A stretch of DNA of 64,000 bases from Ectothiorhodospiraceae bacterium 2226 (GCA_013348725.1 CP054689.1:1352501-1416500); one strand, 5' to 3'. Counted from the first letter of the stretch, positions 29,192 to 39,261 are shown. Translations and numbers: made by a program. Notes: generated by a model from the letters alone, not told the origin.

Positions 29192-30562
29192 ATGGACGCT
29201 GAGCAGAACCCAACGCACCCGAGCAACGGCAACGCGCACGACCTGGCGCTGTTCACCGACCTGTACGAACTCACCATGCTGCAGGCCTACTTCGAGGAGG
29301 GCCTGACCCAACCGGCGGCCTTCAGCCTCGCGGTGCGCACCCTGCCCCCCGGGCGCAACTTCCTGCTCGCCTGCGGGATCGACGAGCTGCTCGGCCAACT
29401 GGAGCGGCTACGGTTCGAGGCGCGCCACCTCGACTACCTCGCCTCGCTCGGCCTGTTCCGCGAGGCTTTTCTGGACCGCCTCGCCCGCCTGCGCTTCACC
29501 GGCGAGGTTTATGCCGTGGCGGAAGGGACGCCGGTGTTCGCCGACGAACCGATCCTGGAGGTGGTGGCGCCGCTGCCGGAGGCGCAACTCATCGAGACGC
29601 TGGTCATCAACCAAGTCCATCTCGCCACCGTGCTCGCCTCCAAGGCCGTGCGCGTGGTGCGCGCCGCGGCGGGACGGCCGGTGATGGACTTCGGCGCGCG
29701 GCGCATGCACGGCATCGACGCCGCCGTGCAGGGCGCACGCGCGCAATACATCGCCGGGGTGGCCGCCACCTCCAACCTGCTCGCCGGACGGCGCTACGGC
29801 ATCCCGGTGGCGGGCACCATGGCGCACAGCTACATCCAGGCGCACGGCGATGAGCGCGGCGCCTTCGCGGCCTTCGCGCGCCTGTATCCGGAGACCGTGC
29901 TGTTGGTCGACACCTACGACACCCTGGCCGGCATCGACCGGGTGATCGCGCTCGCCCAGCGCCTGGGCGCGGCGTTTCGGGTGCGCGCGGTGCGGCTCGA
30001 CTCCGGCGATCTGGTCGCGCTGGCCAAGGCGGCGCGCACACGCCTGGACGCGGCGGGCCTCGAGCGCGTGCAGATCATCGCGAGCGGCGGGCTGGACGAG
30101 GACTCGGTCGCCGCGACGCTGGCGGCGGGTGCGCCGGTGGACCGGTTCGGGGTGGGCACGCGCATGGGCGTGGCGCGCGACGCGCCCGACCTCGACATGG
30201 CCTACAAGCTGTGCGAGTACGCCGGCGAGGGACGCTTGAAGCTCTCCACCGGCAAACCGGTGCTGCCCGGGCGCAAACAGGTGTTTCGCGTCGAGGAAGA
30301 CGGCCGCGACGTGCGCGACGTCATCGCCCGCGCCGACGAGCCCCTGCCCGGCCGCCCGCTGCTCGAACCGGTGATGCGGGGCGGGCGGCGCACGCAGGCC
30401 GCGGCGCCGCTCACCGCGCTGCGCGAGCGGGCCCGGCAGCGCATCGCGCGCCTGCCCGACGCGGTGCAGGCCAATGCGCCGGCCGAACCGCCCTATCCGG
30501 TAGCGGTCAGCGCGGCGCTGCGCGCCTACCAGGACGCGGTGCGCAAGGCGATCGCCGGCTGA
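29192..30562 (+). CDS. pncB: Nicotinate phosphoribosyltransferase
   Basis: A 456-residue enzyme of NAD salvage that joins nicotinate to phosphoribosyl pyrophosphate with ATP. Typical features are FTDLYELTMLQAY near residue 22, MDFGARRMHG near 165, GTMAHSYIQAH near 206, and the phosphate-binding VRLDSGDLVAL and FGVGTRMGV regions. Length and sequence fit the long bacterial NAPRTase type. GAGGAG lies eight bases before the ATG. It directly follows the macrodomain gene. Confidence 0.9.
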   Translation: MDAEQNPTHPSNGNAHDLALFTDLYELTMLQAYFEEGLTQPAAFSLAVRTLPPGRNFLLACGIDELLGQLERLRFEARHLDYLASLGLFREAFLDRLARLRFTGEVYAVAEGTPVFADEPILEVVAPLPEAQLIETLVINQVHLATVLASKAVRVVRAAAGRPVMDFGARRMHGIDAAVQGARAQYIAGVAATSNLLAGRRYGIPVAGTMAHSYIQAHGDERGAFAAFARLYPETVLLVDTYDTLAGIDRVIALAQRLGAAFRVRAVRLDSGDLVALAKAARTRLDAAGLERVQIIASGGLDEDSVAATLAAGAPVDRFGVGTRMGVARDAPDLDMAYKLCEYAGEGRLKLSTGKPVLPGRKQVFRVEEDGRDVRDVIARADEPLPGRPLLEPVMRGGRRTQAAAPLTALRERARQRIARLPDAVQANAPAEPPYPVAVSAALRAYQDAVRKAIAG

Positions 30563-30578
30563 GGAGGGAGCGAGGGGC

Positions 30579-31721
30579 ATGGCATCCATCGAGCACGCCA
30601 GCGCCCGGGCCGGGGCCGAACTCACCGTGTTTCTGAGCGGCGACGTGATGACCGGGCGCGCCATCGACCAGATCCTGCCCCATCCCAGCGCGCCGCAGTT
30701 GTACGAGACCTATATCGGCGATGCGCGCGACTACCTGCGTCTGGCCGAAGAGGTGCACGGCCGGATTCCGCGGCCGGTCCCGTTCGCCTACCCCTGGGGC
30801 GACGCGCTGGCGCTGCTCGACGCCGCCGCCCCGGACCTGCGCATCATCAACCTCGAGACCAGCGTCACGCGCCACGAGGTGCCCGCCGCCAAGGGCATCA
30901 ACTACCGCATGCACCCGGCCAACGTGCCGGTGCTCACGGCGGCGCACATCGACTGCTGCGTCCTCGCCAACAACCATGTGCTGGACTGGGGCGAGGCGGG
31001 CCTGCTCGAGACCCTCGACACGCTGGCCGCGGCGGGGATCAACGTGGCCGGCGCGGGGCGCAATGCCGTGGCCACCGCGCAGCCCGGGGCCTTGGCCGTC
31101 CCCGGTAAGGGCCGCGTGCTGGTGTTCGCCTACGGCGTGCGCACCAGCGGCGTGCCGCTCGAGTGGGCGGCGGGCGCCCAGCGCCCGGGCGTGCAGTACC
31201 TGGAAGACCTGTCGGGCGACGCGGTGGAGGCGATCGCGGCGCAGGTGCGCGCCGCCGCGCAGCCGGGCGACGTGGTGATCGCCTCCCTCCATTGGGGCGG
31301 CAATTGGGGCTACCGCATCCCGCCGGCACACCGGCGCTTCGCCCACGCCCTGATCGACGCGGCCGGCGTGCACCTGGTACACGGCCACTCCTCGCACCAC
31401 CCGCTGGGGATCGAGCATTACCGCGGCCACCTGATCCTGTACGGCTGCGGCGACCTGTTGAACGATTACGAGGGCATCGGCGGCTACCAGGCGTTTCGCG
31501 GCGAACTCGGCCTGCTGTATCTCGCCACCCTCGACCCCGCCGACGGGCGCCTGCGGCGCCTGGTCCTGCTGCCCACCTGCACGCGGCGTTTTCGCCTGCA
31601 TCGCGCCGCACCGGCGGAGCGCGAGTGGCTGCAGCGCGTGCTGGCGCGCGAGAGCGCGCCCTTGGGCACGTGCATCACGCTGCAAGCCGACGGACGGCTG
31701 CTCGCGACGGCGGCGCGCTAA
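30579..31721 (+). CDS. CapA-like metallophosphatase family protein
   Basis: A 380-residue protein of the PGA_cap family, related to CapA of poly-gamma-glutamate capsule synthesis. The calcineurin-like motifs are SGDVMTGRAID near residue 20, NLETSVT near 89, LANNHVLDWG near 128, and HWGGNWGYRIPP plus HGHSSHHPLG near 240-275. There is no signal peptide, unlike CapA proper, and no capB/capC genes are nearby, so a capsule role is unlikely. It may be a soluble metallo-hydrolase; the substrate is unknown. It follows pncB by 16 bases. Confidence 0.82.
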   Translation: MASIEHASARAGAELTVFLSGDVMTGRAIDQILPHPSAPQLYETYIGDARDYLRLAEEVHGRIPRPVPFAYPWGDALALLDAAAPDLRIINLETSVTRHEVPAAKGINYRMHPANVPVLTAAHIDCCVLANNHVLDWGEAGLLETLDTLAAAGINVAGAGRNAVATAQPGALAVPGKGRVLVFAYGVRTSGVPLEWAAGAQRPGVQYLEDLSGDAVEAIAAQVRAAAQPGDVVIASLHWGGNWGYRIPPAHRRFAHALIDAAGVHLVHGHSSHHPLGIEHYRGHLILYGCGDLLNDYEGIGGYQAFRGELGLLYLATLDPADGRLRRLVLLPTCTRRFRLHRAAPAEREWLQRVLARESAPLGTCITLQADGRLLATAAR

Positions 31722-31778
31722 CGCGCGTTACACGGTGCGCGGTCTGAGCAAGCCTAGAGCGCGTCATTCAGCCCTGTC

Positions 31779-33038
31779 CTAGCGCGCTCCCCAGGCGGGA
31801 AACGGAAACACCACCGGCTCGAGCGCGAGCGCGTGGGGCCAGACGACCGCGTAACCGTCCTCGAACATCTGCACCACGATGCCGTCGCCCAGGGTGTTCT
31901 GGCCGGAGCTATCGAAACGGACGCCCTGCCACGGGACGATGAGCTGCTCGGCGGGGATGTGGGTCTCCGTCAGCGCCGCGCGTATGGCGTCGGGCTCGGT
32001 GGAGGCGGCGCGGTCGATGGCTTCGGCCAAGGTGAGCAGGCCGATGAAGGCGCGCGCCGAGTTGCCGTTCAAGTCGGTCCCGTAGCGCGCCCGGTAGAGG
32101 TCGTTCACCTCGGCGGCGAGCGGATTGGTCTGGGTGAGCGCCGCCGACCACACCTCGCGCGAGGTGACGTAGGCGGCATCGGCGCCGAGCCGTTCCTGAA
32201 ACGCCGGCGAGACGAAGCCGGCGTCGTTGGCCCAGATCAGCGGCGGCGCATAGTCCTGACGCTTGAACTCCTGCATGTAGCGCACCGCGTCCTCTTCGTA
32301 CACCGCGAACAGCACCACGTCGGGCTCCGCCGCCCGCACCGCGGCCACCCCGGCCGGTACGTTGTCCGGCAGACCGTCGGCGACCACTTCGCCGACCAGT
32401 TCCAGTCCGTATTGCGGCGCCCCCTCCTCCACCAGGTTCATGAAGCCGCGGCCGAAGCCGGTGCCCTCGTGCACCACGGCGAGGCGCGCAAGGCCCGCGT
32501 CGCGCTCGGCGTTCAGATCGGTGATGAACGCGAACGCATTGGTCACGAACGTCCGATCGTCGGGCGTGGTACGGAAGAACCACGCGTACCCCCGCTCGGT
32601 CAGGCTTGGATCGGTGGACTCCGGATTCAGGAACGGCAGCCCGGCCGTTTCGGCCACCTCGGAGGCGGAGGCGGTGGCAACGCTCTGATAGGCGCCGAGC
32701 AGCGCCACGGTGCTGCCGATCACGCTACGCGCGGCCTCCCGCGCGCCGCCCGGCGTGCCGCCGGTGTCGGCGTACAGGACCTGCAGGGGTGCCCCGTCGA
32801 GACCGGGCAGGCCCCGTCCCGGGGCCAGCGGCAGGTCCAGTTCGGGGTGCTCGCCGTTGATGATGTCGCGGGCGAGTTCGAGCCCCTGCTGGATCTCCGC
32901 GCCCACATCGGCACTGTCGCCCGAGAAGGGGTACACGGCGCCGACCTGCACCGTCTCGCTGGTAAAGCCGTCGCCACCGCAGCCGGTAACCAGGAGCAAG
33001 AGCAGTGCAGGCGTCAGAGAAAGTGTGCGGCGATTCAT
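31779..33038 (-). CDS. Periplasmic binding lipoprotein, branched-chain amino acid ABC type
   Basis: A 419-residue type I periplasmic binding protein. The N-terminus has a lipoprotein signal with lipobox VTGC near residue 20. The mature domain begins VQVGAVYPFSGDSADVG and contains the LivJ-like LLGAYQSVATASASEVAE and ESTDPSLTERG blocks. The start MNRRTL is chosen; MPTNHA six codons upstream is also possible. No permease or ATPase genes are adjacent, so this receptor is an orphan. It is convergent with the CapA-like gene and divergent from a methyltransferase gene. Confidence 0.82.
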   Translation of the reverse strand: MNRRTLSLTPALLLLLVTGCGGDGFTSETVQVGAVYPFSGDSADVGAEIQQGLELARDIINGEHPELDLPLAPGRGLPGLDGAPLQVLYADTGGTPGGAREAARSVIGSTVALLGAYQSVATASASEVAETAGLPFLNPESTDPSLTERGYAWFFRTTPDDRTFVTNAFAFITDLNAERDAGLARLAVVHEGTGFGRGFMNLVEEGAPQYGLELVGEVVADGLPDNVPAGVAAVRAAEPDVVLFAVYEEDAVRYMQEFKRQDYAPPLIWANDAGFVSPAFQERLGADAAYVTSREVWSAALTQTNPLAAEVNDLYRARYGTDLNGNSARAFIGLLTLAEAIDRAASTEPDAIRAALTETHIPAEQLIVPWQGVRFDSSGQNTLGDGIVVQMFEDGYAVVWPHALALEPVVFPFPAWGAR

Positions 33039-33183
33039 GGCGTGATTGGTCGGCAATTAGGGTCTTCAATGAAGATAGCCGACGCACCTGCGGCGCGGGC
33101 GCCGCGCGGTTGAACATGGTGCAGGACGGGCCCTGCTAGACTTCGAACAGCCCGCTCGTTTCGCCCTATGTCAGGGGGTCTCC

Positions 33184-33837
33184 ATGCCCTGCTGCTGCCC
33201 CCATGCCCAGTCCGCGAGCCGCGTCTTCTCGCTGTTCGCGCACCGCTACCGCAAGCGCTTCGAGCGCCGCGGCTTCGAGCCTTCCCAACGCCAGTTGCTG
33301 GAGGGCCTGGCACAGGCCGGCTACCAGGGCGCCCACGTGCTGGAGATCGGCAGCGGCGTCGGCCACCTGCACCAGACGCTGCTCGAGCGCGGCGCGGGCC
33401 GCGCGACCGGCATCGACCTCGCGCCGCGCATGATCGAAGAGGCCGAACAATGGGCGCGCGAGCGCGGCCTCGCCGACCGCACGCGCTACGTGGTCGGCGA
33501 CTTCATGCAGGAGACGCTAGGCGCGGCCGATGTGACCGTGCTCGACAAGGTGGTGTGCTGCTACCCGGACGCGCACGGCATGGTGCACCGCGCGCTGGCC
33601 GGCACGCGCCGCGTGATCGCCCTCACCTACCCGCGCGACCGCTGGTACGTGCGCGCCGGCATCGCCCTCGGCGCCCTGGGAATGAAGCTGCTGCGCTCGG
33701 ACTTTCGCCCCTATGCGCACAGCCCGGCCGCCATCGAGGGCTGGATCCGCGCGGCCGGTTTCAGCAAACGCTACCAGGCCACCACCTTCATCTGGCTCAC
33801 GCAGGTCTATGAGCGCGAGGCCGTGGCCGTCGCCTGA
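33184..33837 (+). CDS. SAM-dependent methyltransferase
   Basis: A 217-residue class I methyltransferase. Motif I reads VLEIGSGVGHLHQ (residues ~52-64), followed by GIDLAPRMIEEA and a TVLDKVVCCYPD motif. The region after motif III is similar to Mg-protoporphyrin methyltransferase-like proteins, but no bacteriochlorophyll genes are present, so the substrate stays unknown. Its last 31 bases overlap, in the opposite direction, the 3' end of the allophanate hydrolase gene. Confidence 0.75.
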   Translation: MPCCCPHAQSASRVFSLFAHRYRKRFERRGFEPSQRQLLEGLAQAGYQGAHVLEIGSGVGHLHQTLLERGAGRATGIDLAPRMIEEAEQWARERGLADRTRYVVGDFMQETLGAADVTVLDKVVCCYPDAHGMVHRALAGTRRVIALTYPRDRWYVRAGIALGALGMKLLRSDFRPYAHSPAAIEGWIRAAGFSKRYQATTFIWLTQVYEREAVAVA

Positions 33838-35642
33838 GGCGGAAGACACGCGCCCTTATCAAGAAAGGTTCGCCAGCTGCCGAGCGCGGTGATCTCCTCG
33901 GCACCTTCAGCCGCATAGGCCTCGCAGATGAAGCCTGGCACCCAGCTGCCGTCGCCGAGTTCGATCTTGCCGATACCGAGCGGCGCGGGGATGGCGGCGA
34001 CGAAACTGCCGAAATGCTCCACCGCCAGCTCCCACACCTCGACCTCGACCGCCTCGCCGCCGTGGCCTGCCCGCACCAGGCCCGGCCGCAAGGGCGGCCC
34101 GCCCGGCAGCGCGTACAAGCGGTAGGCGGGCGCGGTGCGCGTGCGGCAGAGCAGGCGAGCCCCGCGCTCGCTGAGTTGGTGGTTCAGCGGTAGACCTTCC
34201 ATGTGCGCGCCACACACCGCGACCTGCACCCGGCCTCGTCCGCTCGGCGGCGCCGGGGCCTGCGCAGGGTGAGCCGCGTCGCCCGCGCCCAGGGCCAGCC
34301 CGGCGCTGCGGTGGAGGCGGTCGCCGAGTTGCAGCAGATCGTCGTCATAGAAGGCGGGCGCGAACAGCGTGACCCCGAATGGCAGACCGTCCGACTGAAA
34401 CCCGGCGGGCACCGCAATCGCGGCGAGGTCGAGCAGGTTCATGAAGTTGGTGTAGTAGCCGAGGTTGCTGTTCAGGCGCATCGGCTCGGCCGCGACCTCG
34501 TCGAGCCGATAGATGGTGCCGGCGGTGGGCGTCACCACCACGTCGACCTGCTGCCAGCTCGCCTCGGCCGCACGGCGCAGCGCCTCCAGCCGGTAAAGGC
34601 CGTCGAAGCCGTCCACGGCGGAGAACTCGGCAGCGCCGGCGATGATGGCGCGCGTGACCGGGTGAAGGATCTCGGGGCGCGTCTCGATCACGTCCTTGAT
34701 CGCGTGGTAGCGCTCCGCCACCCAAGGGCCTTCATAGAGCAGCCGGGCGGCGGCGAGAAACGGCTCGAAGTCGAGCTCGACCCGTTCGCCCCCGAGCGAC
34801 TGCAAGCGCTCCACGCTCTGCCGGTACAAGGCCTCGGCGTCGGCATTGCCGAAAAAGCTCAGCTGCGCCGCGCGCGGCACCCCGAATCGAAAACCGGCCT
34901 CGGCGAACGCACCGCGCCCGCGGCGCGGCGCCTGCACGGGACGCGCGTAGGCGTCGGCCGGGTCGTAGCACTGCGCCACGCGCAGCACGGCCTGCGCATC
35001 GGCACCGTTCAACGCAAAGATCGACACGCAATCCAGGCTGCGGCAGGCGGGCACCACGCCGCGCGTGCTGAGCAATCCCTTGCTCGGCTTGAGCCCCACC
35101 AGATTGTTGAACGCCGCCGGCACGCGCCCCGAACCGGCCGTGTCGGTGCCGAGCGAGAAGCTGACCTGCCCCAAGGCGACCGCGGTCGCCGAGCCGGCAC
35201 TCGAGCCGCCCGCGATGTAGTCGGGATCGAAGGCGTTGCGCCCGGGGCCATAGGGCGAGCGCGTACCCACCAGGCCGGTGGCGAACTGGTCGAGGTTGGT
35301 CTTGCCGATGGGCACCGCCCCCGCGTCGAGCAGGCGCTGGACGACGAAGGCCGATTCGCTCGGCGTGTAGGCATAGTCCGGACACCCCGCCGTGGTGGGC
35401 ACCCCGGCCAGGTCGATGTTGTCCTTGATGGCGAAGGGAATGCCGTAGAGCGGCAGGCGGCTCGGGTCGGCCGCGGTCAGGCGCTCGATGTAGGGGCGCA
35501 GTTGGGCGTCGCTGAGGACGGTGATCCAGCCGTTGCGGGTGTCGGCGCGGGCCGCGGCGGCGGCGCGCGCGACCACCTCGGCCGGCGTGGCGACACCGGC
35601 GCGGTAGGCGGCCTTGAGCGTGCTGAGGGTCATATCGGGCAT
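33807..35642 (-). CDS. atzF: Allophanate hydrolase (AtzF type)
   Basis: A 611-residue amidase-signature enzyme that hydrolyses allophanate to CO2 and ammonia, the last step of urea/guanidine carboxylation pathways. The catalytic triad is visible: Lys in AIKDN (73), cis-Ser in GGSSAGSA (147) and nucleophile Ser in GTDTAGSGR (171). The C-terminal ~150 residues form the extra domain of AtzF, which decarboxylates the intermediate. The gene follows the carboxylase by ten bases. The operon contains deiminase subunits, so the allophanate probably derives from guanidine. Confidence 0.93.
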   Translation of the reverse strand: MPDMTLSTLKAAYRAGVATPAEVVARAAAAARADTRNGWITVLSDAQLRPYIERLTAADPSRLPLYGIPFAIKDNIDLAGVPTTAGCPDYAYTPSESAFVVQRLLDAGAVPIGKTNLDQFATGLVGTRSPYGPGRNAFDPDYIAGGSSAGSATAVALGQVSFSLGTDTAGSGRVPAAFNNLVGLKPSKGLLSTRGVVPACRSLDCVSIFALNGADAQAVLRVAQCYDPADAYARPVQAPRRGRGAFAEAGFRFGVPRAAQLSFFGNADAEALYRQSVERLQSLGGERVELDFEPFLAAARLLYEGPWVAERYHAIKDVIETRPEILHPVTRAIIAGAAEFSAVDGFDGLYRLEALRRAAEASWQQVDVVVTPTAGTIYRLDEVAAEPMRLNSNLGYYTNFMNLLDLAAIAVPAGFQSDGLPFGVTLFAPAFYDDDLLQLGDRLHRSAGLALGAGDAAHPAQAPAPPSGRGRVQVAVCGAHMEGLPLNHQLSERGARLLCRTRTAPAYRLYALPGGPPLRPGLVRAGHGGEAVEVEVWELAVEHFGSFVAAIPAPLGIGKIELGDGSWVPGFICEAYAAEGAEEITALGSWRTFLDKGACLPPQATATASRS

Positions 35643-35652
35643 GGGTCGCTTC

Positions 35653-38600
35653 CTAGGCAGTACGGGCTACAGAGCGTGAGGTATCGATCACCAACAGCGG
35701 CTGACCCGGCGTCACCTGGCCGGCCTCGGCGCACAACACGCGCGTGACCACGCCGTCGCTGTCGGCGACGACGGTGACCTCCATCTTCATCGACTCGATG
35801 ACGATCACCGGCTGGCCCGCGCGCACCCGTTCGCCCTCCTTCACGGGGATCTGCCAGACGCTGCCGTGGACATGGCTCTCCACCGCCGACTCATCGGGCG
35901 CCAGCGCGAGCGCGTCGGCTTCCTCGGCCACGGCCTCGCTCTCGGAGGCGTAGTTGGCCTGGCCGGTGGCGATCCAGTGCCGGCGCTCGGCCTCGAACGC
36001 GGCCTGCTGTGTCTGTTGGAAGGCGTCGATGCTGGCGTGGTTTTCGCGCAGGAACTGGTTGTAGCGGCGCAGCGAGAAGGTGGTCTCCTCGATGTCGATG
36101 TGCACGCGCCCGCGCGGGAAATCCTCGCGCATGGCGAGCAGTTCCTGCTCGGAGACCTCGTAGTAACGAATCTGATCGAAGAAGCGCAGCAGCCAGGGCT
36201 TTTCGAATTCCCGGGTCTGGTGGTAGCGGCTCCACACCTGCAGGGTGCGGCCGACGAACTGGTAACCGCCCGGCCCCTCCATGCCGTAGATGCACATATA
36301 GGAGCCGCCGATGCCCACCGCGTTCTCCGGCGTCCAGGTGCGCGCCGGGTTGTACTTGGTCGTCACCAGGCGGTGGCGCGGGTCGACGGGGGTGGCCAGC
36401 GGCGCGGAGAGGTACACATCGCCCAGGCCCATCACCAGGTACGAGGCGTCGTACACGATGCGCTTGACCGCCTCCTCGCTGTCGAGCCCGTTGATGCGCC
36501 GGATGAACTCGATGTTGCGCGGACACCACGGCGCGTCCTTGCGCACCGACTGCATGTACTTCTCGGTGGCGAGCCGGGTCTGGCTGTCGTCCCAGGCCAG
36601 CGGCAGGTGGACGATGCGCGAGGGCATCTCGGCGTCGGAGAGGTCCTTGAGCTCGGCCTCGGCCTGTTCGAGGAGGTCGAGCAGGCGCGCCAGCGGCAAC
36701 TGCTTGGACTCGTAATGGATCTGCAACGAGCGCACCCCGGGCGTCATGTCGACGATGCCCGTGATGCGCTGCTCCGCCAGCCACTCGAGCAGGGCCTGCA
36801 CGCGGAAGCGCAGGTTCAGATCGAGTACCAGGGGCCCGTACTCCACCAGCAAGTACTTGTCACCCGACGGCCGGTAGCTCACGCCGACCGGATGTTCGGC
36901 GGCGCTCTTCTCCTTCAGCACCGGCGTGACGAGGGCGATCGGCGCGGCTGCGTCGCGGACCGGGCTCAGCTCGGCGACGGCCCGGTCGAGGTCGCGCTCC
37001 AGGCGGTTGGCGTCGGCCATGCTCACCGGCACAAAACGCACGCGGTCCCCGGGACGCAGCTGACCGAGTTTCCACAGGTCCGCCGTCACCACCGTGGCCG
37101 GACACACGAAGCCGCCCAGGCTCGGTCCGTCCGGCCCGAGTATCACCGGCATGTCGCCGGTGAAGTCGATGGTGCCGATGGCGTAGGCGTTGTCGTGGAT
37201 GTTGGACGGGTGCAGGCCGGCCTCGCCGCCGGTCTCGCGCGCCCAGGTCGGTTTGGGGCCGATCAGGCGCACGCCGGTGCGACTGGAGTTGTAGTGAATC
37301 TCCCAATCGGTGGCGAAGAAGGTGTCGATATCCGCGTCGGTGAAAAAATCCGGGGCGCCGTGCGGCCCGTAGATGGTGCGAATCTCCCAACGGTCGGTGT
37401 ACGCCGGCACCAGCCCCGGCTTCAGCGACCGCTCGCCGCCGCGCGTTTGCTCGCTGATGTGCAGCACGTCGCCCGGCCGCAGCGTGCGGCCGCCGTGACC
37501 GCCGAACTGGCCCAGGCTGAAGGTCGCGCGGCTTCCGAGGTACATCGGCGCCTCGATCCCCCCCTTCACCAGCAGGTAGGCGCGCACACCGGCGCCCTCG
37601 ACCGCAGCGATCTTGAGGGTCTGGCCACGCCGCACCGGCACCGCCTGCCAATAGGGCACGGGCTTCTGGTCCAGGCTCGCCGACATGGTCGCGCCGGTCA
37701 GCGCGATCACCGTGTCGCAGTTGAACTTCAGGGTCGGGCCGTTGACCGTGAGTTCCAGCCCCGCCGTCCCTTCCGCATTGCCCAGCAAGCGGTTGCCGAT
37801 CCGAAACGCCAGGCTGTCCATGGGGCCCGAGGGCGGGACGCCGATGTCCCAGTAGCCCACCCGGCCCGGCCAGTCCTGCACGCTGGTCTGCGTGCCGGCG
37901 CTCACCACCTCGATGGTCGCGGCGCGGTAGGCGAAGCCATTGAGGTAGCGCGTGGTCTGGCGGCCCTCGGCAAACACCGGGTCGCGCACCACCTGGCCGA
38001 GGTAGGCGAGATTGGTCTCCAGCCCCGCCAAGCGCGTCGCGTCCAGCGCCTCGATGAGCCGATCTCGGGCCGCCGCGCGATCCGCTCCGTGCACGATCAG
38101 TTTGGCGATCATCGGGTCATAGAAGGGCGAGATCTCGGTGCCCCGCTCGACCCAGGTGTCGACCCGCACCTCGGGCGGAAAGGCCGCCTCGGTGAGGATG
38201 CCGGTCGAGGGTTGGAAATTCTTGCCGGGGTCCTCGGCATACAGGCGCACCTGTATCGCGTGGCCGCGCGGCGGCGCCGGTCGCAGGCTTTCCAGATCGG
38301 GCAGGTCGGCGGCCGCGCCGCGCACCATCCACTCCACCAGATCGACGCCGGTCACCGCTTCGGTCACACCGTGTTCGACCTGCAGCCGGGTGTTCACCTC
38401 GAGAAAATAGAACGCGCCGCTGCGCGCATCGACGATGAACTCCACGGTGCCCGCCGAGCGATAGTTCACGCTCCGCCCCAAGCGCTCGGCGGTGGCCAAC
38501 AGTTCCTCGCGCACGGCCTCCGGCAGGTTGGGCGCCGGGGTCTCCTCGACCACCTTTTGGTTGCGCCGCTGCAGCGAACAGTCCCGCTCGCCGAGCGCGA

Positions 38601-39261
38601 TCACCTGCCCGCGCCCGTCGCCGAACAGCTGCACCTCGATGTGCCGCGCCTGCTCGACGTACTTCTCCAAAAAGATGCCGCTGTTGGCGAAGTTGTTCTG
38701 CGACAGCCGCTTCACCGACGCGTAGGCATCGCTGAGCGCGGCGGCGTCGTAACACAACTGCATGCCGATCCCGCCGCCGCCGGCCGTGCTCTTGAGCATG
38801 AGCGGATAGCCGATGCGCTCGGCGGCCTCCAGCGCCTCGTCCACCGAGGGCAGCAAACCCGTGCCCGGCAACATCGGTACGCCGCACTGTTCGGCGAGAT
38901 CCCGGGCGGTGTGCTTGAGACCGAAGTCGCGCATCTGTTGCGGGGTCGGCCCGATAAAGGCGATGCCGGCGGCCTCACACGCAGCCGCGAAGTCGGCATT
39001 CTCGGACAAGAAACCGTAGCCGGGGTGCACGGCCTCGGCGCCGGTCTGCTTCGCCACCTCCAGGATGCGCTCGGCCACCAGATACGATTCGGCGGCCGCC
39101 GCCTCGCCGATGCACACCGCTTCGTCAGCTTGCGCCACGTGCAGCGAATGGGCGTCGGCCTTGGAGTACACGGCCACCGCGTGCACGCCGAGGCGTTTCA
39201 GCGTACGGATGATGCGACAGGCGATGGCACCGCGGTTGGCGATCAGGACCTTTTTGAACAT
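35653..39261 (-). CDS. Biotin-dependent urea/guanidine carboxylase
   Basis: A 1202-residue enzyme. Residues 1-450 are biotin carboxylase (MFKKVLIANRGAIACRII, ATP-grasp, MLKSTAGGGGIGMQ). The middle is the carboxyltransferase made of KipA- and KipI-like halves (GYWDIGVPPSGPMDS near 520; VVEYGP near 825). The C-terminus is a biotinyl domain with ESMKME, biotin-lysine about residue 1159. It is normally annotated urea carboxylase. In operons with DUF1989 genes and a guanidine-I riboswitch this family carboxylates guanidine (established for relatives), which is the preferred role here. The start MFKKV is chosen over an upstream methionine. Confidence 0.92.
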   Translation of the reverse strand: MFKKVLIANRGAIACRIIRTLKRLGVHAVAVYSKADAHSLHVAQADEAVCIGEAAAAESYLVAERILEVAKQTGAEAVHPGYGFLSENADFAAACEAAGIAFIGPTPQQMRDFGLKHTARDLAEQCGVPMLPGTGLLPSVDEALEAAERIGYPLMLKSTAGGGGIGMQLCYDAAALSDAYASVKRLSQNNFANSGIFLEKYVEQARHIEVQLFGDGRGQVIALGERDCSLQRRNQKVVEETPAPNLPEAVREELLATAERLGRSVNYRSAGTVEFIVDARSGAFYFLEVNTRLQVEHGVTEAVTGVDLVEWMVRGAAADLPDLESLRPAPPRGHAIQVRLYAEDPGKNFQPSTGILTEAAFPPEVRVDTWVERGTEISPFYDPMIAKLIVHGADRAAARDRLIEALDATRLAGLETNLAYLGQVVRDPVFAEGRQTTRYLNGFAYRAATIEVVSAGTQTSVQDWPGRVGYWDIGVPPSGPMDSLAFRIGNRLLGNAEGTAGLELTVNGPTLKFNCDTVIALTGATMSASLDQKPVPYWQAVPVRRGQTLKIAAVEGAGVRAYLLVKGGIEAPMYLGSRATFSLGQFGGHGGRTLRPGDVLHISEQTRGGERSLKPGLVPAYTDRWEIRTIYGPHGAPDFFTDADIDTFFATDWEIHYNSSRTGVRLIGPKPTWARETGGEAGLHPSNIHDNAYAIGTIDFTGDMPVILGPDGPSLGGFVCPATVVTADLWKLGQLRPGDRVRFVPVSMADANRLERDLDRAVAELSPVRDAAAPIALVTPVLKEKSAAEHPVGVSYRPSGDKYLLVEYGPLVLDLNLRFRVQALLEWLAEQRITGIVDMTPGVRSLQIHYESKQLPLARLLDLLEQAEAELKDLSDAEMPSRIVHLPLAWDDSQTRLATEKYMQSVRKDAPWCPRNIEFIRRINGLDSEEAVKRIVYDASYLVMGLGDVYLSAPLATPVDPRHRLVTTKYNPARTWTPENAVGIGGSYMCIYGMEGPGGYQFVGRTLQVWSRYHQTREFEKPWLLRFFDQIRYYEVSEQELLAMREDFPRGRVHIDIEETTFSLRRYNQFLRENHASIDAFQQTQQAAFEAERRHWIATGQANYASESEAVAEEADALALAPDESAVESHVHGSVWQIPVKEGERVRAGQPVIVIESMKMEVTVVADSDGVVTRVLCAEAGQVTPGQPLLVIDTSRSVARTA

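Noticed and set aside
30579-31721. Poly-gamma-glutamate capsule synthesis gene
   Set aside because: No signal peptide and no capB/capC/capD neighbours; only the general CapA-like fold is supported.
35653-39261. Plain urea carboxylase for urea assimilation
   Set aside because: The guanidine-I riboswitch and both deiminase subunits in the same operon point to guanidine as the substrate.
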